Source: Ruminococcaceae bacterium UBA1691 (GTDB lineage: Bacteria; Bacillota; Clostridia; Oscillospirales; Acutalibacteraceae). From it: a DNA stretch of 21,766 bases. Where the stretch lies: positions 12,283 to 34,048 of the forward strand of contig DCJV01000148.1 in assembly GCA_002320555.1 (NCBI GenBank), read 5' to 3'. Below are positions 1 through 7,704 of the stretch, one piece after another. A model generated the notes under the pieces. That model had not been told where the DNA came from. It saw nothing but the letters and a program-made list of their open reading frames with translations, and did not search any database. The translations under genes were made by a program, and so were the position numbers. Positions within the stretch are counted from its first letter, which is position 1. Each line of letters starts with the position of its first letter.

Positions 1-770
1 AGCCACGGCAGCAGGATACAGTAAAGCGTGATGGGGAAAGCAGTTGGCAGCAGCGCATATCCGTAACCTGTCAGCAGGCAAACGGCCGCCTCCAGCAGAA
101 AGAGCAGCACCGTATCAACGGCAAAACAAAGCAGCGTTTTATGCGACGCCAACGCCTGCGGAAGCCGTATTCCGCGCAGCACAAACGGAAGAAATACCAC
201 TGTGAAGCCGAGCAATACGGATAAAAAGGTGATGAGAAACCAGTCCCCTCCCACATAGAGCCGGCAGACGAGCAGCAAAAGGTTCAGGGAGAGATAAAAA
301 GAGCCCAGCGTCCACAGCCCGCGGTTTTTCTTCACCAGCACAGGCACCATCGTCAAAGAAAAAGCGACCGCCTCTGCCGTGAGCACGATAAAGAACCAGG
401 AGAGCGTATGCTGGACGGCCAGATTGCAGATAAAGCACACCAGAAGGGAGATGCCATAGAGAGCGAACAGAATGCCGGAATAAATGCGCACCATCCGCCG
501 GAATTTTTCCGCCTGCTTTTCAAGTTCAATTTGCTGTACGTCCTCGCTGGCCGTAATCAATTCATGCTCTGTAATATGCAGCACCTCACAGATCGCGGAG
601 ATCAGCGTGATATCCGGATAAGTCACTCCACGCTCCCATTTGGATACGGCGGTATCCGTCAGATACAGGCGGGCGGCAAGCTCATGCTGTGTCAGACCCG
701 CTTCCTTCCTTTTCTGCGAGATAAAGCGGCCAAAGGTGCGCTTATCCTGTAACGATTTTTCTTCGTTCAT
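1..770 (-). CDS. XRE-family HTH regulator with C-terminal membrane domain (3' end off the window)
   Basis: The frame is open from ATG at 770 to the left edge, giving 256 visible residues with no stop. An AGAGGA ribosome site lies about 7 bases upstream of the ATG. Residues about 12-72 form a Cro/C1-type helix-turn-helix: the LTQHELAARL helix, then a recognition segment containing AVSKWERG and YPDITLISAI. A charged linker follows (about 74-95), then several hydrophobic segments at roughly 97-117, 124-145, 153-172, 178-199, 214-234 and 238-256. The protein is therefore a DNA-binding domain fused to at least five or six membrane spans, an architecture common in Firmicutes and probably a membrane-tethered transcription factor. 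The signal it senses cannot be read from the sequence. The next gene (LysR) is on the same strand 186 bases away, and no convincing promoter was identified between them. The fold and topology are well supported; the role is inferred. Confidence 0.85.
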   Translation of the reverse strand, partial: MNEEKSLQDKRTFGRFISQKRKEAGLTQHELAARLYLTDTAVSKWERGVTYPDITLISAICEVLHITEHELITASEDVQQIELEKQAEKFRRMVRIYSGILFALYGISLLVCFICNLAVQHTLSWFFIVLTAEAVAFSLTMVPVLVKKNRGLWTLGSFYLSLNLLLLVCRLYVGGDWFLITFLSVLLGFTVVFLPFVLRGIRLPQALASHKTLLCFAVDTVLLFLLEAAVCLLTGYGYALLPTAFPITLYCILLPW

Positions 771-956
771 ATAGGATTCCTCTTTTCGTTCGTGGTATGG
801 TTCCCCAGTCGACAAAGGGTGGCAGCCGCCGGTTGCATCGGAAGATGCGGATGGAATCAGCGGTTAGCTACACGATATCCCCGCGCAGAATTTTTGTCAA
901 CGAATCCGGCGCATTTTGCGGATAGCCTGTTAAGCCAGCGGCCGTTTTTACCGGAA
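771..956. other. Gap between the LysR and XRE genes
   Basis: 186 bases with no coding frame I would support. It contains a small hairpin (GCATC/GATGC near 835-848) and a GTCGAC palindrome. No strong -35/-10 pair or terminator with a T-tract was found for either flanking minus-strand gene, so the XRE gene may depend on read-through from the LysR gene or on a non-consensus promoter. Confidence 0.4.
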
Positions 957-1847
957 CTACGTGCTTTCTGATTGTTGCATCGAATCGAAAATTTCGCGGT
1001 AATGATCTGCAAAAATACTGCCGCGCCGCCACAAGAAAGTGAAATCGTGCTGGAGCGGGAAATCCTCCATCTCGATCGCCCGCAGTCTCCCGTCCTGCAA
1101 TTCCTCCCGTACGGCAGCCTCATAGAGGAAGGTGACACCGCAGCCTTTTTGCACAAGCGTTTTGATCGCATGGAGATTGCTGATCTGCGCCGTCTGGTAA
1201 AAATCCTGCACAGTGAGGTTGCGCCCCTCCAGATATCGCTCTAGGATTTCGCGCGTCCCGCTGCCCGGCTCCCGCAGGAGAAGCCGCTCCCCCAGCAGAT
1301 CCTCCACCCGATGTGGCTGCGCTGCAAAACGGTACCCGGCGCCGCAGACGGCCAGATAATTTTCCCGGGAAAATGGCAGGGAATCATATTCCCGCTTTTC
1401 GAAAAATCCCTCGACGATGGCAAAATCGATCTCGCCCGTATCAATCCTTTGCAGTAGCTCGCGGGTATTGGCTACGATAAAGTGAACGTCCGTCTCCGGA
1501 TAGTGGAGTAGATACGCAGCAAGTCGCTCCGGCACCGCGAATTCCCCCACGGTGAGCGTTGCGCCGAAGATCAGGCTTTTGTGGTCCCTGCCAAGTGTAC
1601 GAAGCTGCTCCCGGAGAAAGATTTCGTCATGCTTCATGGTTGTGGCTGCGCTCAAAAGCGATTTCCCGGCCTGTGTCAGCGCGAGCCTCTTCCCTTGATA
1701 AGTAAACAATGAAACGCCATACAGCTTTTCAAGATAGTGGATATGCTGAGACACGGCGGGCTGTGTGATATGAAGCGTTTGCGCCGCGCGGGTAAAATTC
1801 ATGGAGCGGCAGACCGCCAAAAAAGTATCCATTCGAAAATCGAGCAT
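957..1847 (-). CDS. LysR-family transcriptional regulator
   Basis: A 296-residue LysR-type regulator, the usual family length. The N-terminal winged HTH covers about residues 4-62, with FTRAAQTLHITQPAVSQHI as the recognition region. The effector-binding domain follows from about residue 90, with segments such as GATLTVGEF and DFAIVEG typical of CysB/CysL-like members. The start at 1847 (MLDFRM) is chosen because the family normally begins a few residues before the first helix. In-frame ATGs at 1859 and 1883 are also possible, and the GGAAAG upstream does not decide between them. The gene is divergent from the UPF0324 exporter at 2044, the same arrangement as E. coli yeiE/yeiH, so it probably controls that exporter and itself. 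The ligand is unknown; a sulfur oxyanion is a guess from the YeiE and CysL relatives. Confidence 0.9.
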   Translation of the reverse strand: MLDFRMDTFLAVCRSMNFTRAAQTLHITQPAVSQHIHYLEKLYGVSLFTYQGKRLALTQAGKSLLSAATTMKHDEIFLREQLRTLGRDHKSLIFGATLTVGEFAVPERLAAYLLHYPETDVHFIVANTRELLQRIDTGEIDFAIVEGFFEKREYDSLPFSRENYLAVCGAGYRFAAQPHRVEDLLGERLLLREPGSGTREILERYLEGRNLTVQDFYQTAQISNLHAIKTLVQKGCGVTFLYEAAVREELQDGRLRAIEMEDFPLQHDFTFLWRRGSIFADHYREIFDSMQQSEST

Positions 1848-1912
1848 CGTTATGACCATTCTTTCCATAAAAATTTGAATCATTTCTTTTTCAAACTGCC
1901 CTTTTCCGTTTT

Positions 1913-1948
1913 ATCATAACATAATCTTATCAATAAATAAATATTTAT
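1913..1948. promoter_or_regulatory. Candidate LysR operator and lysR promoter in the divergent intergenic region
   Basis: The AT-rich gap holds a perfect 12-bp palindrome, ATAAATATTTAT, at 1937-1948. On the minus strand a TATGAT -10-like hexamer lies at 1913-1918, and TTTATT 17 bases upstream of it overlaps the palindrome. A LysR-type protein binding there could repress its own gene while activating the exporter. The palindrome is seen directly; its role as an operator is inference, because AT-rich palindromes arise easily by chance. Confidence 0.4.
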
Positions 1949-1951
1949 CAT

Positions 1952-1980
1952 TTCATTTTATCTAAAGAACGTGTTATGAT
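1952..1980 (+). promoter_or_regulatory. Candidate promoter of the UPF0324 exporter gene
   Basis: A TATGAT -10 hexamer at 1975-1980 is preceded, 17 bases earlier, by a weak -35 (TTCATT, 1952-1957). A poor -35 is what an activator-dependent LysR-regulated promoter would show. The AAAGGGG ribosome site at 2027-2033 lies 10 bases before the ATG at 2044. Confidence 0.45.
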
Positions 1981-2043
1981 GGAACAAATTGCTGTGAGAA
2001 CTGCAGAAAAATCGCAATTCTCATCAAAAGGGGTAGACATTGG

Positions 2044-3057
2044 ATGAAATCATTCCTGCAAAAAAACTGGAGCGGCCTGCTGGTTTGCCTCGCAATCTCC
2101 ATCCCGGCGTGGTTCCTCGGGCAGCTTGTCCCCGTGGTCGGCGGGCCTGTCTTTGCGATTCTCGCAGGCATGCTGCTAACGCTGCTTCTGAAAAAGAAAG
2201 ACCGGCTCCAGCCGGGCATTACCTTCACCTCAAAAAAGATTCTTCAAGCCGCCGTTGTGCTGCTGGGCTTCGGAATGAATCTGACGGACATCCTGCAAAA
2301 GGGAAAGCAGTCCCTACCGATCATCTTAGCGACGATCTCCACATCGCTGCTCATCGCCTTTATCCTGTGCAAGTTGATGAAGGTCCCCTCCAAAACCGCA
2401 ACGCTCGTGGGCGTGGGCTCCTCGATCTGCGGCGGCTCTGCCATTGCGGCGACCGCGCCCGTCATCGATGCGGATGATGAGGAGATCGCGCAGTCCATCT
2501 CGGTGATCTTTCTTTTCAACGTGATTGCGGCACTGATCTTTCCGACCCTCGGCGGCCTGCTGGGCTTGTCGAACGAGGGCTTCGGCCTGTTTGCCGGCAC
2601 GGCGATCAATGATACCTCCTCCGTCACCGCAGCCGCACAGGCCTGGGACGGCATCCACGGCAGCAATACGCTTGACACGGCGGCGATCGTCAAGCTGACG
2701 CGCACGCTCGCGATCATCCCGATTACGCTTGTCCTCGCGCTGGTGCGCACGCGTAGGGAAAAGAACAACGCCACAGGGGCAAAGGTCAATCTCAAAAAGA
2801 TTTTCCCGTTTTTCGTTCTGTTTTTCCTGCTCGCCTCCGTTGTGACGACGGTATTCCACCTTCCGGCGGCGGTCACAAGCCCCCTAAAAGGTTTGAGTAA
2901 ATTCTTCATTGTCATGGCAATGGCGGCAATTGGCCTGAATACGAATATTGTCACACTGGTCAAAACGGGCGGCAAGCCAATCTTTGTGGGGCTATGCTGC
3001 TGGATCGGCATCGCGGGCGTGAGCCTTCTGATGCAGCATGTGCTGGGCATTTGGTAA
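2044..3057 (+). CDS. UPF0324/YeiH-family inner membrane protein (putative sulfate exporter family)
   Basis: A 337-residue polytopic membrane protein with roughly ten hydrophobic spans, the usual size for the YeiH family. Family-typical signatures seen include GGPVFAILAGMLL near the N-terminus, KKILQAAVVLLGFGMN, the glycine-rich VGVGSSICGGSAIAATAP segment around residues 122-139, and AGTAINDTSSVTAAAQAW around 180-197. Members are annotated as putative sulfate exporters; direct transport evidence is scarce, so the substrate should be treated as unproven. The start at 2044 has a well-placed AAAGGGG. The divergent LysR gene is the likely regulator. No sulfite reductase, taurine or sulfonate gene is nearby to fix the substrate. 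Family assignment is strong, function only moderate. Confidence 0.9.
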   Translation: MKSFLQKNWSGLLVCLAISIPAWFLGQLVPVVGGPVFAILAGMLLTLLLKKKDRLQPGITFTSKKILQAAVVLLGFGMNLTDILQKGKQSLPIILATISTSLLIAFILCKLMKVPSKTATLVGVGSSICGGSAIAATAPVIDADDEEIAQSISVIFLFNVIAALIFPTLGGLLGLSNEGFGLFAGTAINDTSSVTAAAQAWDGIHGSNTLDTAAIVKLTRTLAIIPITLVLALVRTRREKNNATGAKVNLKKIFPFFVLFFLLASVVTTVFHLPAAVTSPLKGLSKFFIVMAMAAIGLNTNIVTLVKTGGKPIFVGLCCWIGIAGVSLLMQHVLGIW

Positions 3058-3066
3058 ACAGAATAT

Positions 3067-3114
3067 AAAAGCCGGAAGCTGCTGCAAAATGATCTGCAGC
3101 AGCTTCCGGCTTTT
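3067..3114. terminator. Bidirectional intrinsic terminator
   Basis: A perfect 20-bp inverted repeat (3067-3086 with 3095-3114) encloses an 8-base loop. The arms begin with AAAA and end with TTTT, so the hairpin is followed by a T-rich stretch on either strand (TTTTATTATC on plus, TTTTATATTC on minus). It sits between the convergent exporter gene and the ABC permease gene and probably stops both. Confidence 0.9.
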
Positions 3115-3206
3115 ATTATCATGGATGCTTAGCCGCCGGGCAGGAAATCAGTGTGTGTGATTTCCCCGCCCGCGCTGCCTGTGCTCCTAATCGGGTTTCG
3201 AAACGA

Positions 3207-4037
3207 TTATGCAAGGTTGAGCCGCTTGCTCAGCAGCCAGCGCGTGACAAAGAAATAAACCAAATTGAGGACGATCATCACAACTGCGCTTACACCGAGC
3301 ATGCCATAGAAAAATCCGGTGGGAGACTGTTCCGCCAGAGATTGCAAACTCCTGAAAAAGCTGATATCCGCAGAAGAAAAAATCAGCGCCGCCGCAATGA
3401 TGCCGAAGAACACAACAAACTGCAATACAGCATTGAGGATTAGATATGCCACCGCGCTCGCGAGTAGCCGGTTCTGCGGCCACTGCCCACCGATGGCGAT
3501 GCACAGATAAAAATACAGATAGGTATTGGCAAACACGAGCAGCATAAAGAGGCCAAATAGGAACAGCGCCGAATAAAAGCTCATGCCGGTCTGCGCCTGA
3601 AAAGAGGCCGGTATGGATGGGACGGCTGTGATGTCCGGAAGATTCCAAGCAAACAGGAGAACCGCCAAGATGCAGACGATCATGCCTACAAACATCCAAA
3701 TCAAACCGGTTGTTAGTTTGGATAGGATCTGCTGTGCAGGCGTTGCCGGAAGCGTAAACATCAGATAGCCCTCGTCGCCCAGCAGGTTTTTATAAAAACG
3801 CTGCACCGGTACGATGACCAGCACAGCCATCATGGCAAGCAATGCAAAGGCGGACAGCACGGAGAAAAGCCCGAAAAGAACCGCTAACAGCGGATGGGTA
3901 TCATCCCGTCCCGTGAGCAGCCGTGCCACCAGAAAGATCATTTGAAATCCTCCCATGAGGGCGACCACCGCCGCAAACAGCGACAAAAAGATTTTAGACG
4001 TGGCTCTCAATTCGTGTTTGATTAACTTCCTCAGCAT
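3207..4037 (-). CDS. ABC-2 type transporter permease
   Basis: A 276-residue hydrophobic protein with about six membrane spans (approximately 14-38, 48-77, 108-130, 150-172, 180-214 and 240-268) and the short basic N-terminus (MLRKLIKHELRAT) typical of ABC-2 permeases. It is the last gene of the GntR-ATPase-permease operon. Its ATG lies inside the last codons of the ATPase gene (7-base overlap), preceded by AGGGAGGT. The overlap implies translational coupling and equal amounts of the two subunits. A regulator, ATPase and permease of this type resemble Ytr-like systems that respond to cell-wall-active compounds, but nothing in the permease itself identifies the substrate. Transcription probably ends at 3067-3114. 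Confidence 0.85.
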   Translation of the reverse strand: MLRKLIKHELRATSKIFLSLFAAVVALMGGFQMIFLVARLLTGRDDTHPLLAVLFGLFSVLSAFALLAMMAVLVIVPVQRFYKNLLGDEGYLMFTLPATPAQQILSKLTTGLIWMFVGMIVCILAVLLFAWNLPDITAVPSIPASFQAQTGMSFYSALFLFGLFMLLVFANTYLYFYLCIAIGGQWPQNRLLASAVAYLILNAVLQFVVFFGIIAAALIFSSADISFFRSLQSLAEQSPTGFFYGMLGVSAVVMIVLNLVYFFVTRWLLSKRLNLA

Positions 4038-4732
4038 CTGAATACCTCCCTGAACAGAGCGTCAATGCTCTTGCCGTTTTCCTCCCGGATATAGTCAACA
4101 CTTCCGGCGAGCACCAGGCGCCCTGCGCCGATCATCACGACATCGTCGAAGACTGTCTCAATGTCATTGATGAGGTGTGTGGATAAAATCAGCGTTGCAT
4201 CTTCGTTGTAGTTTCGAATAATCGTATTGAGAATATAGTCGCGCGCCGCAGGGTCCACACCGCCGATCGGCTCGTCGAGCAGGTAAAGCTCTGCCTCGCG
4301 GCTCATCACCAGGGCAAGCTGCATTTTCTCCCGCGTGCCTTTGCTCATGGCGCTGATTTTATCGTTTGGTTGAACTTTCAGGTCCTTAAGCATCTCCGCA
4401 GCCTTGTCGAGCTTGAAATCCGCATAGAAATCGCCGAAGAATTCGAGCGCTTCCCTTACGCGCATGCCCGTGGGCAGATAATTCCGCTCCGGGAGGAAGG
4501 AAACGAGCTTCTTCGTCTGTGTCCCCGGCTCCATACCGTTTACACGGATGCTGCCCCGCGTAGGGACAAGAAGACCGGCGGCGAGTTTTAACAGCGTTGT
4601 TTTTCCGCTGCCGTTGGGCCCCAGTAGACCGACGATTCGGCCTTTCGGAAAATCGTATGTGAAATCGCAAAGCGCGGGCTTCTGCCCGTATTGTTTGGTC
4701 AGCTCCCGGCAGGTCAGGATTGCTTCCATCAT
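4031..4732 (-). CDS. ABC transporter ATP-binding protein
   Basis: A 233-residue nucleotide-binding subunit. Walker A is GPNGSGKT (about residues 39-46). The signature region reads MSKGTREKMQL in place of the classic LSGGQ, as often seen in ABC-2 exporters of this class. Walker B is LYLLDEP with the D-loop GGVDPAA, and the switch histidine is in LSTHL. It pairs with the permease encoded just downstream. The start at 4732 follows AAAGGAGG and overlaps the stop of the upstream GntR gene as ATGA; a second ATG follows immediately (4729). Its role is to power export by the neighbouring permease at the membrane; the substrate is unknown. Confidence 0.93.
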   Translation of the reverse strand: MMEAILTCRELTKQYGQKPALCDFTYDFPKGRIVGLLGPNGSGKTTLLKLAAGLLVPTRGSIRVNGMEPGTQTKKLVSFLPERNYLPTGMRVREALEFFGDFYADFKLDKAAEMLKDLKVQPNDKISAMSKGTREKMQLALVMSREAELYLLDEPIGGVDPAARDYILNTIIRNYNEDATLILSTHLINDIETVFDDVVMIGAGRLVLAGSVDYIREENGKSIDALFREVFRC

Positions 4733-5094
4733 GCTTCCTCCTTTTCTTTCTCTAGCAACAGGATTGCCTCTTCTCGGGTAAACCCGAGCCTCTGCATCGC
4801 CGCCCAGAATTGCTCGATCTGTTCTCTGGCCTTTTGCCGCCTCAATGCTAAAATCATCGCCTCATCCTCTGTAATCGTACGCCCGGCCGTGCGCTGCGTA
4901 TTGACAAGGCCGCGCGCTTCCAGTCCCTGCAGGGCACGCTGCATCGTATTGGGATTGACCGCCGCCTCGGCGGCAAGATCCCGCACGCTCGGCAGCTTTC
5001 CGCCAGCCCGGTATTCCCCGGCCGCAATCGCAAGCTCCATCTGCTCGATCAGCTGGAGATAAACGGGCCGGTCGGCAGTGATGAACCAGGTCAT
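4729..5094 (-). CDS. GntR-family (YtrA subfamily) transcriptional regulator
   Basis: A short 121-residue GntR protein. The winged HTH occupies about residues 9-75 (PVYLQLIEQMELAIAAGEY, then KLPSVRDLAAEAAVNPNTM and RALQGLEARGLV), followed by a short helical tail (to EKEKEEA) instead of a full ligand domain. That length and layout define the YtrA subfamily, which usually controls the ABC genes downstream. The ATG at 5094 is preferred over the one at 5100, because GGGGGG at 5101-5106 directly abuts 5100 but lies 6 bases from 5094. The stop overlaps the ATPase start as ATGA. A 13-bp inverted repeat over the promoter indicates autoregulation. Confidence 0.92.
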   Translation of the reverse strand: MTWFITADRPVYLQLIEQMELAIAAGEYRAGGKLPSVRDLAAEAAVNPNTMQRALQGLEARGLVNTQRTAGRTITEDEAMILALRRQKAREQIEQFWAAMQRLGFTREEAILLLEKEKEEA

Positions 5095-5105
5095 CTGCAT
5101 CCCCC

Positions 5106-5143
5106 CTGTATTATTGTACTATGTGATTAATACAATAATACAG
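5106..5143. promoter_or_regulatory. Probable GntR/YtrA operator: 13-bp perfect inverted repeat
   Basis: CTGTATTATTGTA at 5106-5118 is the exact reverse complement of TACAATAATACAG at 5131-5143, with a 12-base spacer. The distal arm covers the -10 element of the operon promoter and the proximal arm reaches the ribosome site. Such a long-spaced repeat just ahead of a YtrA-type gene is what a dimeric autorepressor would bind. Binding by the encoded protein is inference. Confidence 0.8.
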
Positions 5144-5160
5144 ATTATCAGAAAAGTCAA
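5132..5160 (-). promoter_or_regulatory. Promoter of the GntR-ABC operon
   Basis: On the minus strand TTGACT (5155-5160) is followed after 17 bases by TATTGT (5132-5137). The -10 lies inside the distal arm of the inverted repeat, so repressor binding would block RNA polymerase. Confidence 0.7.
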
Positions 5161-5221
5161 ATGACTTCATAGATTATTTACAATCACGCGCACGCTGTTT
5201 CGATACAGGCACATATCAGCT

Positions 5222-5266
5222 AAAAAAGAACCGCCAGCACCCCGTTTCCAAGGGCTGACGGTTCTT
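5222..5266 (-). terminator. Intrinsic terminator of the metF-metH operon
   Basis: Arms 5226-5238 and 5254-5266 pair over 13 positions. The single imperfect pair is a G-U wobble in minus-strand RNA but an A-C mismatch in plus-strand RNA. On the minus strand the hairpin runs into a TTTTTT tract, placing it 25 bases after the methionine synthase stop. Confidence 0.85.
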
Positions 5267-5290
5267 ACTCTATCAGATTTCCAATTTACT

Positions 5291-7675
5291 TTACGGCTCG
5301 CAGCCGAATATCTTCTGTGCATAGCGCACGCTCGCCATCGCGTCCTTTCCATAGAAATCTGCGCCGATCTCGTCCGCATATTCCTGTGTGAGCACCGCGC
5401 CGCCGACCATGACCTTGCACTGGAGGCCGCGCTCACGGATGAGCCGGATCGTCCGCTCCATTGCAGGGACGGTCGTCGTCATCAGGGCGCTCAACCCCAC
5501 CAGAGAGCAGCCCAGCCGCCCGGCCTCATCCGCTACCCGCTCGCAGGGGACGTTTTTCCCCAGATCGATTACCTCAAAGCCATAGTTATCGAGCATGACC
5601 CTGACGATATTTTTACCGATATCGTGGATATCCCCCTCTACCGTGGCGAGCAGGATCGTGCCATGCTTTTCCGGCGCGGTGCCACTCGCCAGCAAATGCT
5701 CCTGAATCGCCTGAAACGCATTGGTCGCCGCAGCGGCGCTGCTCATGAGCTGCGGCAGGAAGACCGTCTTCTTCTCAAAGCCTTGCCCGACCTCGTTGAG
5801 GGCTGGTACAAGGATATGATTGATGATATCGTTGGAATCCCTCGTCTGCAATAACGCCTTCGTGCTTTCATAAGCCTGCTCCTTCAGGCCGCGCAGCAGA
5901 ATTTCATAGAGGGACAGTTCTTTTCCCTTCACCGCTTGCTCTCCGCCGCCCGCAAAATGGGAGACATACTGTCCGCATTGCGGATCAAAGCCAGCCAGCG
6001 CACAGAAGCTCAGGTACGCGCCGCGCATCGATTCCATATTCGGATTGATGATCCCCGCGTCCAGCCCCGCCTGCAGCGCCAGGGTATAAAAGGCGGAATT
6101 GATGACCTCCCGGCTGGGCAGGCCAAAGGAGACGTTGGATACACCAAGCACGGTTTTCACGCCGAGCTCCTGTTTGATCAGGCGCACTGCTTCGAGCGTG
6201 GTATGCGCCGCGTTTTCATCCGAGCTGATCGTCATGGTCAACGCATCCACGACGATATCCTTTTTATCGATCCCGTATTTCGCCGCTTCCGATACGATCT
6301 TGCGCGCGATTTGGAGCCTACCCTGCGCTGTGGCGGGGATGCCAGCCTCATCGAGCGTCAGCGCGACGATCACGCCGCCGTATTTGCGCGCGAGGGGGAA
6401 AACCTGATCCATGATCTCCTGCTTACCGTTAACGGAATTGATCATTGCCTTGCCATTATAGATCCGCAAAGCATGCTCCATCACCGCCGGGTCAGAGGTA
6501 TCAATCTGCAGGGGGAGCGCCGTCACGCACTGAAGCGCTTCCACCGCCTGCCCCATCACCGCCCGCTCGTCGATGCCGGGCAGGCCGACGTTGACGTCGA
6601 GAATGTGCGCGCCGCTCTCCTGCTGCTCAACGGCCTGCGTGAGCACATAATCCATATCGTTTTCCCGCAATGCCTGCTGAAAACGCTTTTTACCCGTGGG
6701 ATTGATGCGCTCGCCGATGATAACAGGTATTTTACCAATTTCACAGGCTTCCGCATAGGAGGAAACGACTGTCTTCTCCTTCGGCGAAACCGGCGCCGGA
6801 ATGAGCGCCTGACAGCGTGCAACCGTCTCCCTGATATAGGCCGGCGTCGTGCCGCAGCAGCCACCGAGCACACAGGCGCCCATTTGGGCCATCTGCTCCA
6901 TTTCCCGGGCAAATGCATCCGGCAGCACATCATAGACGGTTTTCCCATCTCGCACCGCAGGCATGCCTGCATTCGGATTGAGGATCACCGGCGTAGAGGT
7001 GCAGGCAAGCAGCTGCGGCAGGAATTCCTTCATCTGCACGGGCCCCAGGCCGCAGTTGAAGCCCAGCGCGTCCACGCGCAACCCCTCCGCCATTGCGACG
7101 GCGGCCTCAATGGAACCGCCTGTGAGCAGCTTTCCCTGCGCATCGAAGGAAAAGGTCAGGAAGATGGGCAGGTCCGTATTTTCTTTCACCGCCAGCACGG
7201 CAGCCTTTGCCTCATAGGTATCCGTCATCGTCTCGATGATGGCGAGATCTGCGCCTGCCTGTTCGCCCGCCCGGGCGGCCTCGGCAAAGACGTCGACGGC
7301 CTCCTCAAAGGGGAGCTCCCCCATCGGCGCGAGCAACTTTCCCGTTGGCCCGATATCCAACGCCACAAAACGGGGCGTATCCCCTGCGCACTGCTTTACC
7401 GCACTGCGCGCGTTAGATACGGCAGCTAAGACCACTTCCTGCACCGTATGCCCGCTGTCTTTCAGCTTGAGGCGGTTCGCTCCGAACGTATTGGTCGTGA
7501 CGATATGGCTGCCCGCCTCCAGATAAGCCGCGTGAATCCCGGTGATCGCCTGCGGATCGGAAAGATTCATCAGCTCCGGCAACGCACCCGCCTGCAGGCC
7601 CTTCTCCTGCAAAAGCGAGCCCATGCCGCCGTCGAAAAAAAGCATTTGCTTTCCTAGTAACGAACGAATATCCAA
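5291..7675 (-). CDS. metH: Cobalamin-dependent methionine synthase, short form without activation domain
   Basis: A 794-residue protein that moves the methyl group from methyltetrahydrofolate to homocysteine via cobalamin. Domains in order: a homocysteine-binding barrel (about 1-290) with FDGGMGSLLQ and zinc ligands Cys208, Cys273 and Cys274 (GFNCGLG, LGGCCGT); a pterin-binding barrel (about 315-570) with IGERINPTGKK and LDVNVGLPG; a cobalamin cap (about 585-665); and a cobalamin domain (about 672-794) with the axial-ligand motif DIHDIG, His684. E. coli MetH is about 1,230 residues; the C-terminal SAM-dependent reactivation domain is absent here, as in other Clostridia and Thermotoga. The start is TTG at 7675, supported by GAGGTG 5 bases upstream; no ATG fits. 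It follows metF by 29 bases, so methyl donor and acceptor enzymes are made together. Confidence 0.93.
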   Translation of the reverse strand: MDIRSLLGKQMLFFDGGMGSLLQEKGLQAGALPELMNLSDPQAITGIHAAYLEAGSHIVTTNTFGANRLKLKDSGHTVQEVVLAAVSNARSAVKQCAGDTPRFVALDIGPTGKLLAPMGELPFEEAVDVFAEAARAGEQAGADLAIIETMTDTYEAKAAVLAVKENTDLPIFLTFSFDAQGKLLTGGSIEAAVAMAEGLRVDALGFNCGLGPVQMKEFLPQLLACTSTPVILNPNAGMPAVRDGKTVYDVLPDAFAREMEQMAQMGACVLGGCCGTTPAYIRETVARCQALIPAPVSPKEKTVVSSYAEACEIGKIPVIIGERINPTGKKRFQQALRENDMDYVLTQAVEQQESGAHILDVNVGLPGIDERAVMGQAVEALQCVTALPLQIDTSDPAVMEHALRIYNGKAMINSVNGKQEIMDQVFPLARKYGGVIVALTLDEAGIPATAQGRLQIARKIVSEAAKYGIDKKDIVVDALTMTISSDENAAHTTLEAVRLIKQELGVKTVLGVSNVSFGLPSREVINSAFYTLALQAGLDAGIINPNMESMRGAYLSFCALAGFDPQCGQYVSHFAGGGEQAVKGKELSLYEILLRGLKEQAYESTKALLQTRDSNDIINHILVPALNEVGQGFEKKTVFLPQLMSSAAAATNAFQAIQEHLLASGTAPEKHGTILLATVEGDIHDIGKNIVRVMLDNYGFEVIDLGKNVPCERVADEAGRLGCSLVGLSALMTTTVPAMERTIRLIRERGLQCKVMVGGAVLTQEYADEIGADFYGKDAMASVRYAQKIFGCEP

Positions 7676-7704
7676 TGGAACACCTCATTCTCGTGATGCA
7701 TCGA

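Noticed and set aside
2244..3122. Minus-strand open frame of 292 codons opposite the UPF0324 exporter
   Set aside because: It is a shadow of the exporter and even runs into the terminator hairpin; no domain is recognisable.
3137..3172. Imperfect hairpin (CGGGC and GGAAATCA with TGATTTCC and GCCCG) beside the bidirectional terminator
   Set aside because: There is no T-tract on either strand, and the neighbouring 20-bp hairpin already accounts for termination. It may be a structured 3' end of the permease transcript.
5936..7429. Long plus-strand open frame of 497 codons antisense to metH
   Set aside because: It lies wholly inside the well-supported methionine synthase gene, has Arg/His-rich composition typical of an antisense shadow, and no family motif.
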